Assembly: GCA_023228025.1 (NCBI GenBank)
Contig: JALOCD010000104.1
Span: 1 to 15,451, forward strand
Direction of reading: 5' to 3'
Origin: Prolixibacteraceae bacterium
GTDB lineage: Bacteria > Bacteroidota > Bacteroidia > Bacteroidales > Prolixibacteraceae
DNA length: 15,451 nucleotides
A model generated the notes under the pieces. That model was given only the letters and a program-made list of their open reading frames with translations, was not told the DNA's origin and did no database searches. Positions 1-6,362 of this stretch are shown one piece after another. Position 1 is the first letter of the stretch; each line of letters begins with the position of its first letter. Both the position numbers and the translations under genes were made by a program.

Positions 1-126
1 CATTTCAAACATTTCAAACATTTCAAACATTTCAAACATTTCAAACATTTCAAACATTTCAAACATTTCAAACATTTCAAACATTTCAAACATTTCAAAC
101 ATTTCAAACATTTCAAACATTTCAAA
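1..126. repeat. 14 tandem copies of a 9-bp repeat (CATTTCAAA)
   Basis: Fourteen perfect head-to-tail copies of CATTTCAAA run from the first base of the window, so the array may continue upstream. It ends 7 bp before the comF start codon. In the comF frame it reads as repeated Ile-Ser-Asn with no stop codon, but ComF homology begins at the ATG at 134, so I treat the array as upstream non-coding DNA. Copies are identical, which suggests recent expansion or slippage. On the other strand each unit contains TTTG, the Bacteroidota -33 element, but that may be chance. Confidence 0.97.
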
Positions 127-133
127 CTATTTT

Positions 134-814
134 ATGCTCCTCGACGATCTCCTTTCCCTCTTCTACCCCCGTCTATGTGCGGGATGCCACACGACCCTGG
201 TGCGCGGTGAAGAGATCCTGTGTCTGGGCTGTCTGGCCGATCTTCCCAAAACGGGCTACGAAAAAAAAGCCGATAATCCAGTGACGCAACTTTTCTGGGG
301 AAGAATAGATATAAAAATGGCCACTTCATTTTGCACCTTCGACAAAGGCGGAGTCATGCAACATCTCATGCATCAATTAAAATACCAGGGAAGGAAAGAT
401 ATAGGGGAAAAACTTGGGTTCCTGTTGGGAGCCGATTTGATACAATCACCGCCCTACCGGGAAATTGATTTGGTTATGCCCGTTCCACTGCATCCCAAAA
501 GGGAACACAAAAGAGGCTACAACCAAAGCGCCGCGCTAGGCAAAGGAATCGCCGAAGCAATGGGAATAACAATCCTGGAGGGCAATCTAGTCCGCAATCG
601 CTATTCAGACAGCCAAACCAACAAAGGAAGATTTGAACGATGGGAAAATGTAAAAGAACTGTTTGGAGTCAAATTCCCCGAAATGTTGGAGGACAAACAT
701 ATCCTTTTGGTTGATGATGTCGTTACTACCGGCTCAACATTGGAAGCCTGCGTACAGGTACTACTTAAGATACCTGGCACTAGTGTCAGTATCGCTACTC
801 TGGCATGCGCCTAA
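134..814 (+). CDS. comF: ComF family protein (amidophosphoribosyltransferase-like)
   Basis: This is a 226-residue ComF-type protein, the usual family length. The N-terminus has the family's four-cysteine zinc-binding pattern, CxxC at residues 15-18 and CxxC at 30-33. The C-terminal half is a type I phosphoribosyltransferase domain with the PRPP loop around residues 190-202 (Asp194-Asp195, then TTGST). ComF proteins act in the cytoplasm and are linked to uptake of transforming DNA, where they help bring single strands inside; the chemical reaction is not settled. The ATG at 134 is chosen because the following MLLDDLLSLFYPRLCAGC matches the normal family start. There is no clear ribosome binding site, and the 9-bp array sits immediately upstream. 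The gene is followed by a repeat-rich spacer rather than a co-transcribed partner. Confidence 0.93.
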   Translation: MLLDDLLSLFYPRLCAGCHTTLVRGEEILCLGCLADLPKTGYEKKADNPVTQLFWGRIDIKMATSFCTFDKGGVMQHLMHQLKYQGRKDIGEKLGFLLGADLIQSPPYREIDLVMPVPLHPKREHKRGYNQSAALGKGIAEAMGITILEGNLVRNRYSDSQTNKGRFERWENVKELFGVKFPEMLEDKHILLVDDVVTTGSTLEACVQVLLKIPGTSVSIATLACA

Positions 815-951
815 CAATATTACACAGAGATACACAGAGAATAAAGTTAAAATAAACAGATCACAGAGAAGTCCAATTGGCATTAGTATTTCAAGGACAA
901 AATCAAAATTCAGAAACCGTTAATGGACAAAATTTGAAATTGATACCGATT
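815..951. repeat. Spacer with ACACAGAGA-type short repeats
   Basis: The spacer after comF begins with two tandem copies of TACACAGAGA (821-830 and 831-840) and a further copy, TCACAGAGA, at 861-869. A second short direct repeat, GGACAAAAT, occurs near 895 and 925. No gene is supported here. From memory, CACAGAG-type repeats are common in intergenic regions of many environmental bacteria; I cannot check that here. Confidence 0.6.
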
Positions 952-1027
952 ATATAAATCTTATTTTCCTAAGCGATCTTAGTAGAAATTTAACATATAC
1001 TTGAAACCTCAATCTTATTATCTTATT
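952..1027 (+). repeat. REP-like half-unit H1, left flank of the RAYT gene
   Basis: It consists of a 37-nt REP-like core at 952-988, a 22-nt spacer, and a 17-nt terminal motif AATCTTATTATCTTATT at 1011-1027. The core starts ATATAAATCTTATTTT and ends ATCTTAGTAGAAA, and contains the small hairpin CTAAG-CGAT-CTTAG followed by TAG, giving a GTAG tetranucleotide at the foot. The whole block recurs in inverted orientation after the RAYT gene (1466-1542) with the same 22-nt spacing. The terminal motif ends 2 bp before the RAYT start codon. Confidence 0.88.
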
Positions 1028-1029
1028 CT

Positions 1030-1470
1030 ATGAAAATTGAATACAACAATCTCTACACACATTTTATCTTCACAACGCTTCATCGGATTCCGTCAATTCC
1101 AGAAAATCACAGGGAAGAGATTGAAAAATATTTAACAGGAATTATCAGGAACCATGATTGTCAACTTTATGCAATATACGCCAATCCAGAACATGTACAT
1201 TTCCTTGTTTCCCGTTCACCTGCAATTTCAGAAGAATCATTGGCCAATATTATTGAATCGAGTTCGGAGATATTTATTAATAGGAAAAAACTTTGCAAAG
1301 GAGTTTTCAAATGGCAGGATAGTTGTTCGGGCTTTTCTGTATCAAAATCTGATGTCGACAGGGTTTGCCAATACATCTTGAACCAGGCAGTACATCATCG
1401 AAAGATTAGTTTTTCAGAAGAATATGAGTCATTCCTGAAATTTTATCAGAAAACAATCGTCCCCAAATAA
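1030..1470 (+). CDS. REP-associated tyrosine transposase (RAYT, IS200/Y1 family)
   Basis: This 146-residue protein has the Y1 transposase (TnpA-REP) signature: the HUH metal-binding pair His55-Val-His57 in NPEHVHFLV, and a putative nucleophile Tyr115 in RVCQYILNQ on the following helix. The FKWQDSCSGFSVSKS segment and the C-terminal SFSEEYESFLKFY are typical of the group. Such enzymes cut single-stranded DNA at REP or palindromic elements using a 5'-phosphotyrosine intermediate and a divalent metal. No frameshift is visible, so it may be active. The gene lies exactly between inverted half-units H1 and H2, and its TAA stop codon lies inside the right-hand terminal repeat. That arrangement implies that the flanking repeats are its substrates (inference). 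The start at 1030 is the only ATG giving a full domain. Confidence 0.92.
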   Translation: MKIEYNNLYTHFIFTTLHRIPSIPENHREEIEKYLTGIIRNHDCQLYAIYANPEHVHFLVSRSPAISEESLANIIESSSEIFINRKKLCKGVFKWQDSCSGFSVSKSDVDRVCQYILNQAVHHRKISFSEEYESFLKFYQKTIVPK

Positions 1471-1542
1471 GATAATAAGATTTGGGATGTCAAGGGGGAC
1501 TGGCTTTCTACTAAAATCACTTAGGAAAATAAGATTTTATAT
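1466..1542 (-). repeat. REP-like half-unit H2, right flank of the RAYT gene
   Basis: This is the inverted counterpart of H1. The 17-nt terminal motif at 1466-1482 is an exact reverse complement of 1011-1027. A 22-nt spacer follows, then the core at 1505-1542, which matches the H1 core in reverse complement at 35 of 37 positions plus a 1-nt insertion. The terminal motif contains the stop codon of the RAYT gene. The extended 23-nt block at 1463-1485 recurs, inverted, at 7217-7239. Confidence 0.9.
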
Positions 1543-1608
1543 GATCATGATTTAAGCGGAAAAGAATGATTTAGGTACTGTAGCAAAGTATTTCAAAATT
1601 TACACAAG

Positions 1609-1681
1609 TTAGATCTTATTCAATCATGCAATCTTAATAAAATACATTTGCATGACTGAGACAGAATCATTTCATCTTATT
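1609..1681 (+). repeat. REP-like half-unit H3 (diverged)
   Basis: The core at 1609-1642 is shorter and more diverged than H1 (AGATCTTATT ... ATCTTAATAAAA). A 22-nt spacer separates it from a terminal motif at 1665-1681 that matches the 17-mer at 14 positions. With H2 it forms one palindromic unit of about 216 nt. Confidence 0.75.
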
Positions 1682-1693
1682 TTTTGGATACGG

Positions 1694-1768
1694 AATAATA
1701 TAATAAAATTGGGTTGTCAAGGGGTCTGGCTTTCTACTAAGATCACTTAGGAAAATAATATTTTATAT
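1694..1768 (-). repeat. REP-like half-unit H4
   Basis: The terminal motif at 1694-1710 matches the inverted 17-mer at 15 of 17 positions. The core at 1731-1768 differs from that of H2 at two positions. H4 and H5 together are a second copy of the H2-H3 unit, displaced by 226-228 bp, so 1466-1911 is a diverged tandem duplication. Confidence 0.85.
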
Positions 1769-1836
1769 AATCTTGATTTATGCAGAAAAGAAGGATATAG
1801 GTACTGTAGGCAGGTATTATCATATTTTACATCAGG

Positions 1837-1909
1837 ATAAATCTTATTCAATCAGGCAATCTTAGTAGAAAACAGATGCCTTACAGAGACAGAATCTTAT
1901 TAGCTTATT
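1837..1909 (+). repeat. REP-like half-unit H5, adjoining the ubiX stop codon
   Basis: The core at 1837-1871 ends ATCTTAGTAGAAA; the last 13 nt of this (1859-1871) are a perfect inverted match to 1731-1743 in H4. The terminal motif at 1893-1909 matches the 17-mer at 16 of 17 positions. It overlaps the ubiX stop codon by one base, so the array ends exactly at the 3' end of that gene. Confidence 0.85.
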
Positions 1910-2475
1910 TATACTTCTCCCCATTTATACCCATCATTCACAATCCCAGCCAAATCCAAAACCCTATTAACCACTGTATCCACCAAATCATCAATATTCA
2001 TCGGCAAACTGTAGAAAGAGGGAGACGCGGGCATTACAATAGCGCCAGCTTCGGTTAGCGTCACCATGTTGCGAAGGTGGATCAAATTATAGGGGGTCTC
2101 CCTGGGTACCACAATCAATTTGCCACGCTCCTTTAACATTACATCGGCAGCACGGGTAATCAGGTCGTCAGAAACTCCTGAAGCAATCCTACCCAATGTT
2201 CCCATGGAACAGGGAATAATCACCATGGTATCATAACCTGCCGATCCTGAAGCAAACGGGGCATAGAAATCATGGGGATCAAAGACCTTAAAAGGAAAGC
2301 TATCCGCCTCAAAACGTTCCTTCAACTCATACGCCCAAATATCCAGGGCGTTCTTAGAAAAGACCACAGAACAATTTTCAATTGGAGTCGAGGTACATTT
2401 CAGCTTCGCCAAAAATCTTTTGGCATAGACCGACCCGCTGGCGCCTGTAATGGCCACGACAATTCTTTTACCCAT
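1909..2475 (-). CDS. ubiX: Flavin prenyltransferase UbiX
   Basis: This 188-residue protein transfers a dimethylallyl group from dimethylallyl phosphate to FMN. The product, prenylated FMN, is the cofactor of UbiD-type decarboxylases. Family motifs are present in order: ITGASGSVYA at residues 9-18 (flavin-binding loop), PCSMGTLGRIASGVSDDL at 88-105, VPRETP at 123-128, and the LTEAGAIVMPASPSFY segment at 140-155. I chose the ATG at 2475 because family members start with a short MxxRIVVxITGASG. An in-frame TTG at 2490 would add five residues. The stop of the small upstream ORF is 11 nt before this ATG, so translation is probably coupled. No UbiD partner lies in the window. The stop codon touches the REP-like array. 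Confidence 0.94.
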   Translation of the reverse strand: MGKRIVVAITGASGSVYAKRFLAKLKCTSTPIENCSVVFSKNALDIWAYELKERFEADSFPFKVFDPHDFYAPFASGSAGYDTMVIIPCSMGTLGRIASGVSDDLITRAADVMLKERGKLIVVPRETPYNLIHLRNMVTLTEAGAIVMPASPSFYSLPMNIDDLVDTVVNRVLDLAGIVNDGYKWGEV

Positions 2476-2486
2476 GCCTCTATTTT

Positions 2487-2627
2487 TCAAGCCGCTGGTT
2501 TTATCTTATCAATAATCAGATCATCTTCCTTCCCGGCTTTGGTTAAAGTCTCCCTGGCATTATCAATATAACGAATTGCTTCAAAATAATATTCACTTCT
2601 AATTTTATCCTGGTCAGTAGTACCCAT
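2487..2627 (-). CDS. Short DUF5618-like protein, probably truncated
   Basis: This 46-residue reading frame starts at the ATG at 2627 and stops at the TGA at 2487-2489, just before ubiX. The segment YYFEAIRYIDNARETLTKA followed by GKEDDLIIDKIK resembles, from memory, the N-terminus of DUF5618 proteins of Bacteroidota, which are usually about 130 residues long. Here the frame ends where the conserved KKYVRMAGH-type region should start, so it looks like a 3'-truncated relic whose remainder was deleted up to ubiX. It could still be translated and coupled to ubiX. Function is unknown; the family assignment is tentative. Confidence 0.5.
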   Translation of the reverse strand: MGTTDQDKIRSEYYFEAIRYIDNARETLTKAGKEDDLIIDKIKPAA

Positions 2628-2802
2628 ATTGGTAAATTTTTACAAGTTACGATTTTAATGATGCTTTATTTAAGAGCGCAATAAATACTCCTGACTCAGT
2701 TTAAACGCAAAAAACAGAGGATCTACTCGAATAGGAAGATGTGGTTTTTAACTGCAATTTTTTATGAAAACAAACCAATACTCAAATCTGCGAGTTAAAT
2801 AG

Positions 2803-3120
2803 TCAGGCTACTTTGCTTTTGATGATAATTCCGTATTTTAATATTTCATCTACGACCGGGTTACTCTGATTAAAATCACCAATCAGAAATGGGTGGGGCT
2901 CAATCCTCAAATCAATTTTTCTACGAAGTTTCATTAAATCAATTTGAGTGTCAATAATATCTACTACATTACTAACAACAATCGCAATATCAATATCACT
3001 ATCATCATGGTTAGTCCCTTTTGCAAAAGAGCCAAAAAGTATTGCTTGCCTAACGCTGTACTTGGTACTTATTGAATCTATGTAAGCGCCTGCTATTCTG
3101 AGAGCTTCTCCTTTGTCCAT
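2803..3120 (-). CDS. MNT-type nucleotidyltransferase, putative antitoxin of a HEPN-MNT pair
   Basis: This 105-residue protein is a minimal nucleotidyltransferase of the Pol beta superfamily. It carries the diagnostic GS-x10-DxD motif: Gly30-Ser31, then Asp42-Ile-Asp44 within DDSDIDIAIV. Proteins of this size form two-gene HEPN-MNT modules, where studied members (MntA of the HepT/MntA type VII systems) neutralise the HEPN partner by adding AMP to it. The gene starts with ATG at 3120 and overlaps the end of the HEPN gene by 28 bp, so the two are certainly co-transcribed. The protein acts in the cytoplasm. Whether this pair is a real toxin-antitoxin system, as opposed to another adenylylation module, cannot be decided from sequence alone. 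Confidence 0.85.
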   Translation of the reverse strand: MDKGEALRIAGAYIDSISTKYSVRQAILFGSFAKGTNHDDSDIDIAIVVSNVVDIIDTQIDLMKLRRKIDLRIEPHPFLIGDFNQSNPVVDEILKYGIIIKSKVA

Positions 3121-3515
3121 GATTGCAGCATTTTAATTTTATCTATCCATTCGGAAGTGAACACTAATGTACACTTTCTGTAGAAAGCTTCTTTGTAGCT
3201 ATCATACCTTGCGTTCATATTGAACGTTGAAATTGTATCAAGCCAATCTAAATGTTCTTCAGAAAATAACAACCCGGAAAGCTGTGCCAATTTAGTCAGA
3301 TCATGCGAAAATGGAGCATGTTCGGATATTTTTTTCACAACAGCAGCCTTTAATAATCTCTCAATAACAATATGCCCGATAAACAACGACCAATGATAAT
3401 CCTTTGAACGAAAAAGATTCATCATTGTAACAAAATCTTTGTCAGAAGTATTAATCCAATGATTATAAGTTTTCTCTATATCAACTTTATTTTTCAAACC
3501 CGGATTTTTAATCAA
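3093..3515 (-). CDS. HEPN domain protein, partner of the MNT nucleotidyltransferase
   Basis: This is an all-helical HEPN-domain protein of up to 140 residues. Family hallmarks are YNHWINTSDKDF at residues 17-28, the FIGHIVIERLLKA helix at 45-57, HAPFSHDLTKLAQ at 66-78, and NARYDSYKEAF at 101-111. In toxin-type HEPN proteins the RNase motif R-x4-6-H follows the last conserved arginine; here Arg103 has no histidine at the right distance, so ribonuclease activity is doubtful. The frame has no ATG start: the first options are TTG at 3515 and TTG at 3497, and homology begins near residue 11. A promoter-like TAACTTTG at 3513-3520 would favour the start at 3497. The gene precedes and overlaps the MNT gene. 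Confidence 0.82.
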   Translation of the reverse strand: MIKNPGLKNKVDIEKTYNHWINTSDKDFVTMMNLFRSKDYHWSLFIGHIVIERLLKAAVVKKISEHAPFSHDLTKLAQLSGLLFSEEHLDWLDTISTFNMNARYDSYKEAFYRKCTLVFTSEWIDKIKMLQSWTKEKLSE

Positions 3516-3520
3516 AGTTA
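3513..3520 (-). promoter_or_regulatory. Possible Bacteroidota -7 box for the HEPN-MNT operon
   Basis: On the minus strand the sequence reads TAACTTTG, matching the Bacteroidota -7 consensus TAnnTTTG. No TTTG is seen at the expected -33 position. Transcription from it would begin close to 3506, giving a very short leader to the TTG at 3497 and excluding the TTG at 3515. Confidence 0.3.
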
Positions 3521-3670
3521 ATCAAATCTTTTGAATGTTTGGTTACAGCCCAGGCAACATCCGTACAGACGATGCATTCATTCAATTCCTACACAAAATG
3601 CTCCTGGTATCAAGCGTATTGTCTTTGTATGCAACCTCTTCCCAATAGCACCGGCCCCCTTGCCGCAAGG

Positions 3671-3701
3671 CAAAAAAAAAACCTCCCCGAAGGGAGGTTT
3701 T
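3671..3701 (-). terminator. Rho-independent terminator with a UUCG loop
   Basis: On the minus strand, 3701 to 3671 reads AAAACCTCCC-TTCG-GGGAGGTTTT followed by more T residues. This is a perfect 10-bp stem, closed by C(UUCG)G, with a U tract of about nine. It lies 34 bp after the stop codon of the large lipoprotein gene and should end that transcript efficiently. The plus strand has only a weak T run, so it is mainly one-directional. Confidence 0.92.
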
Positions 3702-3734
3702 AAATAGAAAACTATCGATTTGATAAGATGTCAA

Positions 3735-6362
3735 TTATAATACGTGAGCCATCTCAACTTTGTTGTTGATACCAGCAGTAGCAGCTGGCCAAGCGGCTGC
3801 ATCATCAACACCCATTGTTCCAGCAGGAGCAACAGCCCATTGAAGTTTCGCATCAGTGTCGCCAAACATCTTAACAGAAAGCAAAGTAGCTGCACCAGCA
3901 CCAATCTTAACAGCGTCAAGATCAATTGCCAAAACAGGAGCTGTGTACAAAGCAACATAAGCTTTCAGTGAAGAAAGGGCAGCGGAGGTGATTGTGCACT
4001 CAACATAAGTAGTTGTAATTGTTGCAGCGATTGCATTGGTATAAGTAGCGCTCAATTTATTTGCGCTAATGCTGATTGTTGGGTTGCCAGAAACAGTTTT
4101 GGTAACATAAGAAGCAAAGTTAGCAGCTGTAAGAGCTGTGTTACCAGTAACTGTCAAAGTTGCCATTTTGTCTGTTGAAGTTGTCAAAGAGGTCAATGCA
4201 GTATTGTTGGTAACAACTACAGTTGAACCAGGACCACCTTCATAATGGGCATGACCCAGTGTAAGACCTGTCAATGCAACATTGTTACATGCATTAATTG
4301 TAAATGAATTACAAACACCAGCAGTTGTAACAGAAGTTAAAGTAGCAACACCATTCAGGTTAACTGATTCAATGCTACCTGCAGTAGAAACTGTTGTCAG
4401 GGCTACGTTGGCTGCAGTAGCAGAAACAGCGCCCATTGCACCAGCAGGCATAGGAACAGTAGTGACAGTTTTACCTGTGACACTTGCTGTGATAACTGTA
4501 GGATATCCTGCAAGGGCAACCAGTCTGTTAGCGGCACCTAAAGTCAAATATTTAACAGAACCAAGTGTTGGGGCAATAACCCAGTCGTGTTTTGCCAAAG
4601 TTACAGTTTCTGCGTTGGAAGTAAGTGCACCAGCAGCATAAGCTGGCAATACAAGTGTTTTAGGACCAGCGGTTGACAAACCAACAGTACCGTCGTTGAA
4701 TTTTGTAAGATCAACTGTTCCAGCAGTTCCTGTGCTGATTGAAAGACCACCTGTTGCTGTAACCAAATTAGAAAGATTAATGGATGTTCCAAGAACACCA
4801 GTAATACTACCTGCACCAGTAATACCTGTAGCGGCAGAAAGGTCAATCGTAGCAGCAGCTGTAGTAGATGCAGATACAACCAAACCGGCAGGATAGGTAG
4901 CAGAACCAAGTTTGATGTTGGTTGCTTTTGCAGCAGTCAAAGAGGCAACGCCACCAGCCAATGTAACATCAGTAGCCAATGGGAAAACTACAGTTCCAAG
5001 ACCAATACCATCACCAACTGTACCGGAAACAGCAACATTTGGGAAGTTGATGGAGGTAGTTCCAAGAGGAGAAGTAGCTGCAACAACAGCTTTGTTGGTC
5101 AATACAAGGTTACCGGCAGGAACTGAAACAGCGCCAACTTTTTGCAAAGAGGTAGATGCGTAAGCTCCGTCATAGTTTAATGTAAGCGTACCACCTACGT
5201 TGTTCAATGCAGTAAGATTGATGTCTGTACCATTAGCTTTTGCACCACCAGTTACAGTCATGGCGCCTTTAACGGAAACCAAAGCAGAGAGGTCAATTGC
5301 ATCACCTACTGCAAAATTAATAGTAACAATACCTGTACCAATAACTGCTGTAACTTTTTGGGTAATCGTAGTAACATTAGCAAGCTGAGCTGCAGTGATA
5401 GCGGCCTTATTGATTGTCAGGTTACCATTGATGATTCCCAACTGGGCTATTTTAGCCATGAAGAAAGTTACTTCAGCATCGGTGGTGAGAGAAACGTCAC
5501 CATTGTACATGTTGCTGTTTTGAAGCAAAATAGCCAAAGTTGCGTTGGCTTGAGCCAAAGAAACCTTCAAACCGTCAACTACCAGTTTGGTAGCAGCTTG
5601 GTCTGTAGAGGCAGTAGCAAGAGCGGCAAGAATGTTGGTAGATTGTACAGCCAGAGCAGCGTTTGCGGCAGCAGCAGTAGCAGCGTCAGTGGCAGCTTGA
5701 GCAGCAGCATTGGCATCAGCAGTTTGAGATGCAGCAGCAAATGCAGTTAATTGGGCAGCCAGAGCAGTTGACTGAGCAGCCAAATCAACCAATTTTTGAG
5801 CGTTAACAGCAATCGCGGTAGCGTTAGCGGCAACATTGGTCTGTAAAGCAGCAACGGCAGCAGCCAAAGCTGTTTCCTGAACACCAATGGCAGCCAACTG
5901 AGCAACAACATCTGTTACTTTTGTATCAAGTGCCGTCAGTTTTGCGATCTCTGAGTTGGTATTGGCAATCAAGGTAGCATTGTCAGTAGCAACTTTAGCA
6001 ACCAATGCAGCCAAATCAGTTTTCAAACCGTCAACAACAGCTTTGGTGGCCGTACCAGAAGCGGCAACAGCATTCAATGTAGTTGTTAAGGCATCAACTT
6101 TTGCCGTAATTGCAGTCAAACCTGTAGACAAAGCGGTGATAGATGCAGTTGTAGGAAGACCGGCAACTGCTGTCTGAAGTGCAGTAACCTGTGATTTCAC
6201 AGCGCTCATGTCTGCAACCAAAGATGTAACACCTGCAACCTGGGTAGCAAGTGCATCCAGTTTGGTGTTCAATTGTTTGAAATCATCTGCATACTTGTTG
6301 CAAGATGAAGCAAAAATTGCAACGACCATCAAGATAGCCCCTGCTCTTTTAAGGAAATTCAT
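3735..6362 (-). CDS. Large Ala/Thr-rich surface lipoprotein with a long helical N-terminal region
   Basis: From the ATG at 6362 this is an 875-residue protein with a lipoprotein signal peptide: MNFLKRAG, a hydrophobic core, then ASSC with the lipidated cysteine at residue 21. An upstream ATG at 6425 would add 21 residues with no signal character, and a purine-rich GGGGG precedes 6362. Residues of about 25-280 are Ala-rich with heptad spacing (LNTKLDALATQVAGV and similar), suggesting a coiled-coil stalk. From about 285 onward, imperfect LxLxx/Val-Thr repeats (such as GNLTIN, GTLTLN, ATLTVTGNTALT) suggest a beta-solenoid or receptor-L-like fold. The mature protein has only one arginine (Arg613). 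A strong terminator and uniform codon use suggest high expression. A role as adhesin or surface-layer protein is inference; I recognise no named family. Confidence 0.85.
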   Translation of the reverse strand: MNFLKRAGAILMVVAIFASSCNKYADDFKQLNTKLDALATQVAGVTSLVADMSAVKSQVTALQTAVAGLPTTASITALSTGLTAITAKVDALTTTLNAVAASGTATKAVVDGLKTDLAALVAKVATDNATLIANTNSEIAKLTALDTKVTDVVAQLAAIGVQETALAAAVAALQTNVAANATAIAVNAQKLVDLAAQSTALAAQLTAFAAASQTADANAAAQAATDAATAAAANAALAVQSTNILAALATASTDQAATKLVVDGLKVSLAQANATLAILLQNSNMYNGDVSLTTDAEVTFFMAKIAQLGIINGNLTINKAAITAAQLANVTTITQKVTAVIGTGIVTINFAVGDAIDLSALVSVKGAMTVTGGAKANGTDINLTALNNVGGTLTLNYDGAYASTSLQKVGAVSVPAGNLVLTNKAVVAATSPLGTTSINFPNVAVSGTVGDGIGLGTVVFPLATDVTLAGGVASLTAAKATNIKLGSATYPAGLVVSASTTAAATIDLSAATGITGAGSITGVLGTSINLSNLVTATGGLSISTGTAGTVDLTKFNDGTVGLSTAGPKTLVLPAYAAGALTSNAETVTLAKHDWVIAPTLGSVKYLTLGAANRLVALAGYPTVITASVTGKTVTTVPMPAGAMGAVSATAANVALTTVSTAGSIESVNLNGVATLTSVTTAGVCNSFTINACNNVALTGLTLGHAHYEGGPGSTVVVTNNTALTSLTTSTDKMATLTVTGNTALTAANFASYVTKTVSGNPTISISANKLSATYTNAIAATITTTYVECTITSAALSSLKAYVALYTAPVLAIDLDAVKIGAGAATLLSVKMFGDTDAKLQWAVAPAGTMGVDDAAAWPAATAGINNKVEMAHVL

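Noticed and set aside
1..126. Possible CRISPR array
   Set aside because: The 9-bp units are contiguous with no spacers, and no cas gene is present.
2..133. Ile-Ser-Asn repeats as an N-terminal extension of ComF
   Set aside because: The frame is open, but the family start motif begins at the ATG at 134 and no start codon is visible within the array; the upstream sequence would be needed.
3393..3410. R36-x4-H41 in the HEPN protein as the RNase motif
   Set aside because: It lies in the loop between the first two helices, not at the start of the last conserved helix where the catalytic motif occurs.
3516..3670. Possible gene relic between HEPN and the terminator
   Set aside because: A plus-strand stretch near 3565-3640 can be translated, but I recognise no homology and see no start or coding signal.
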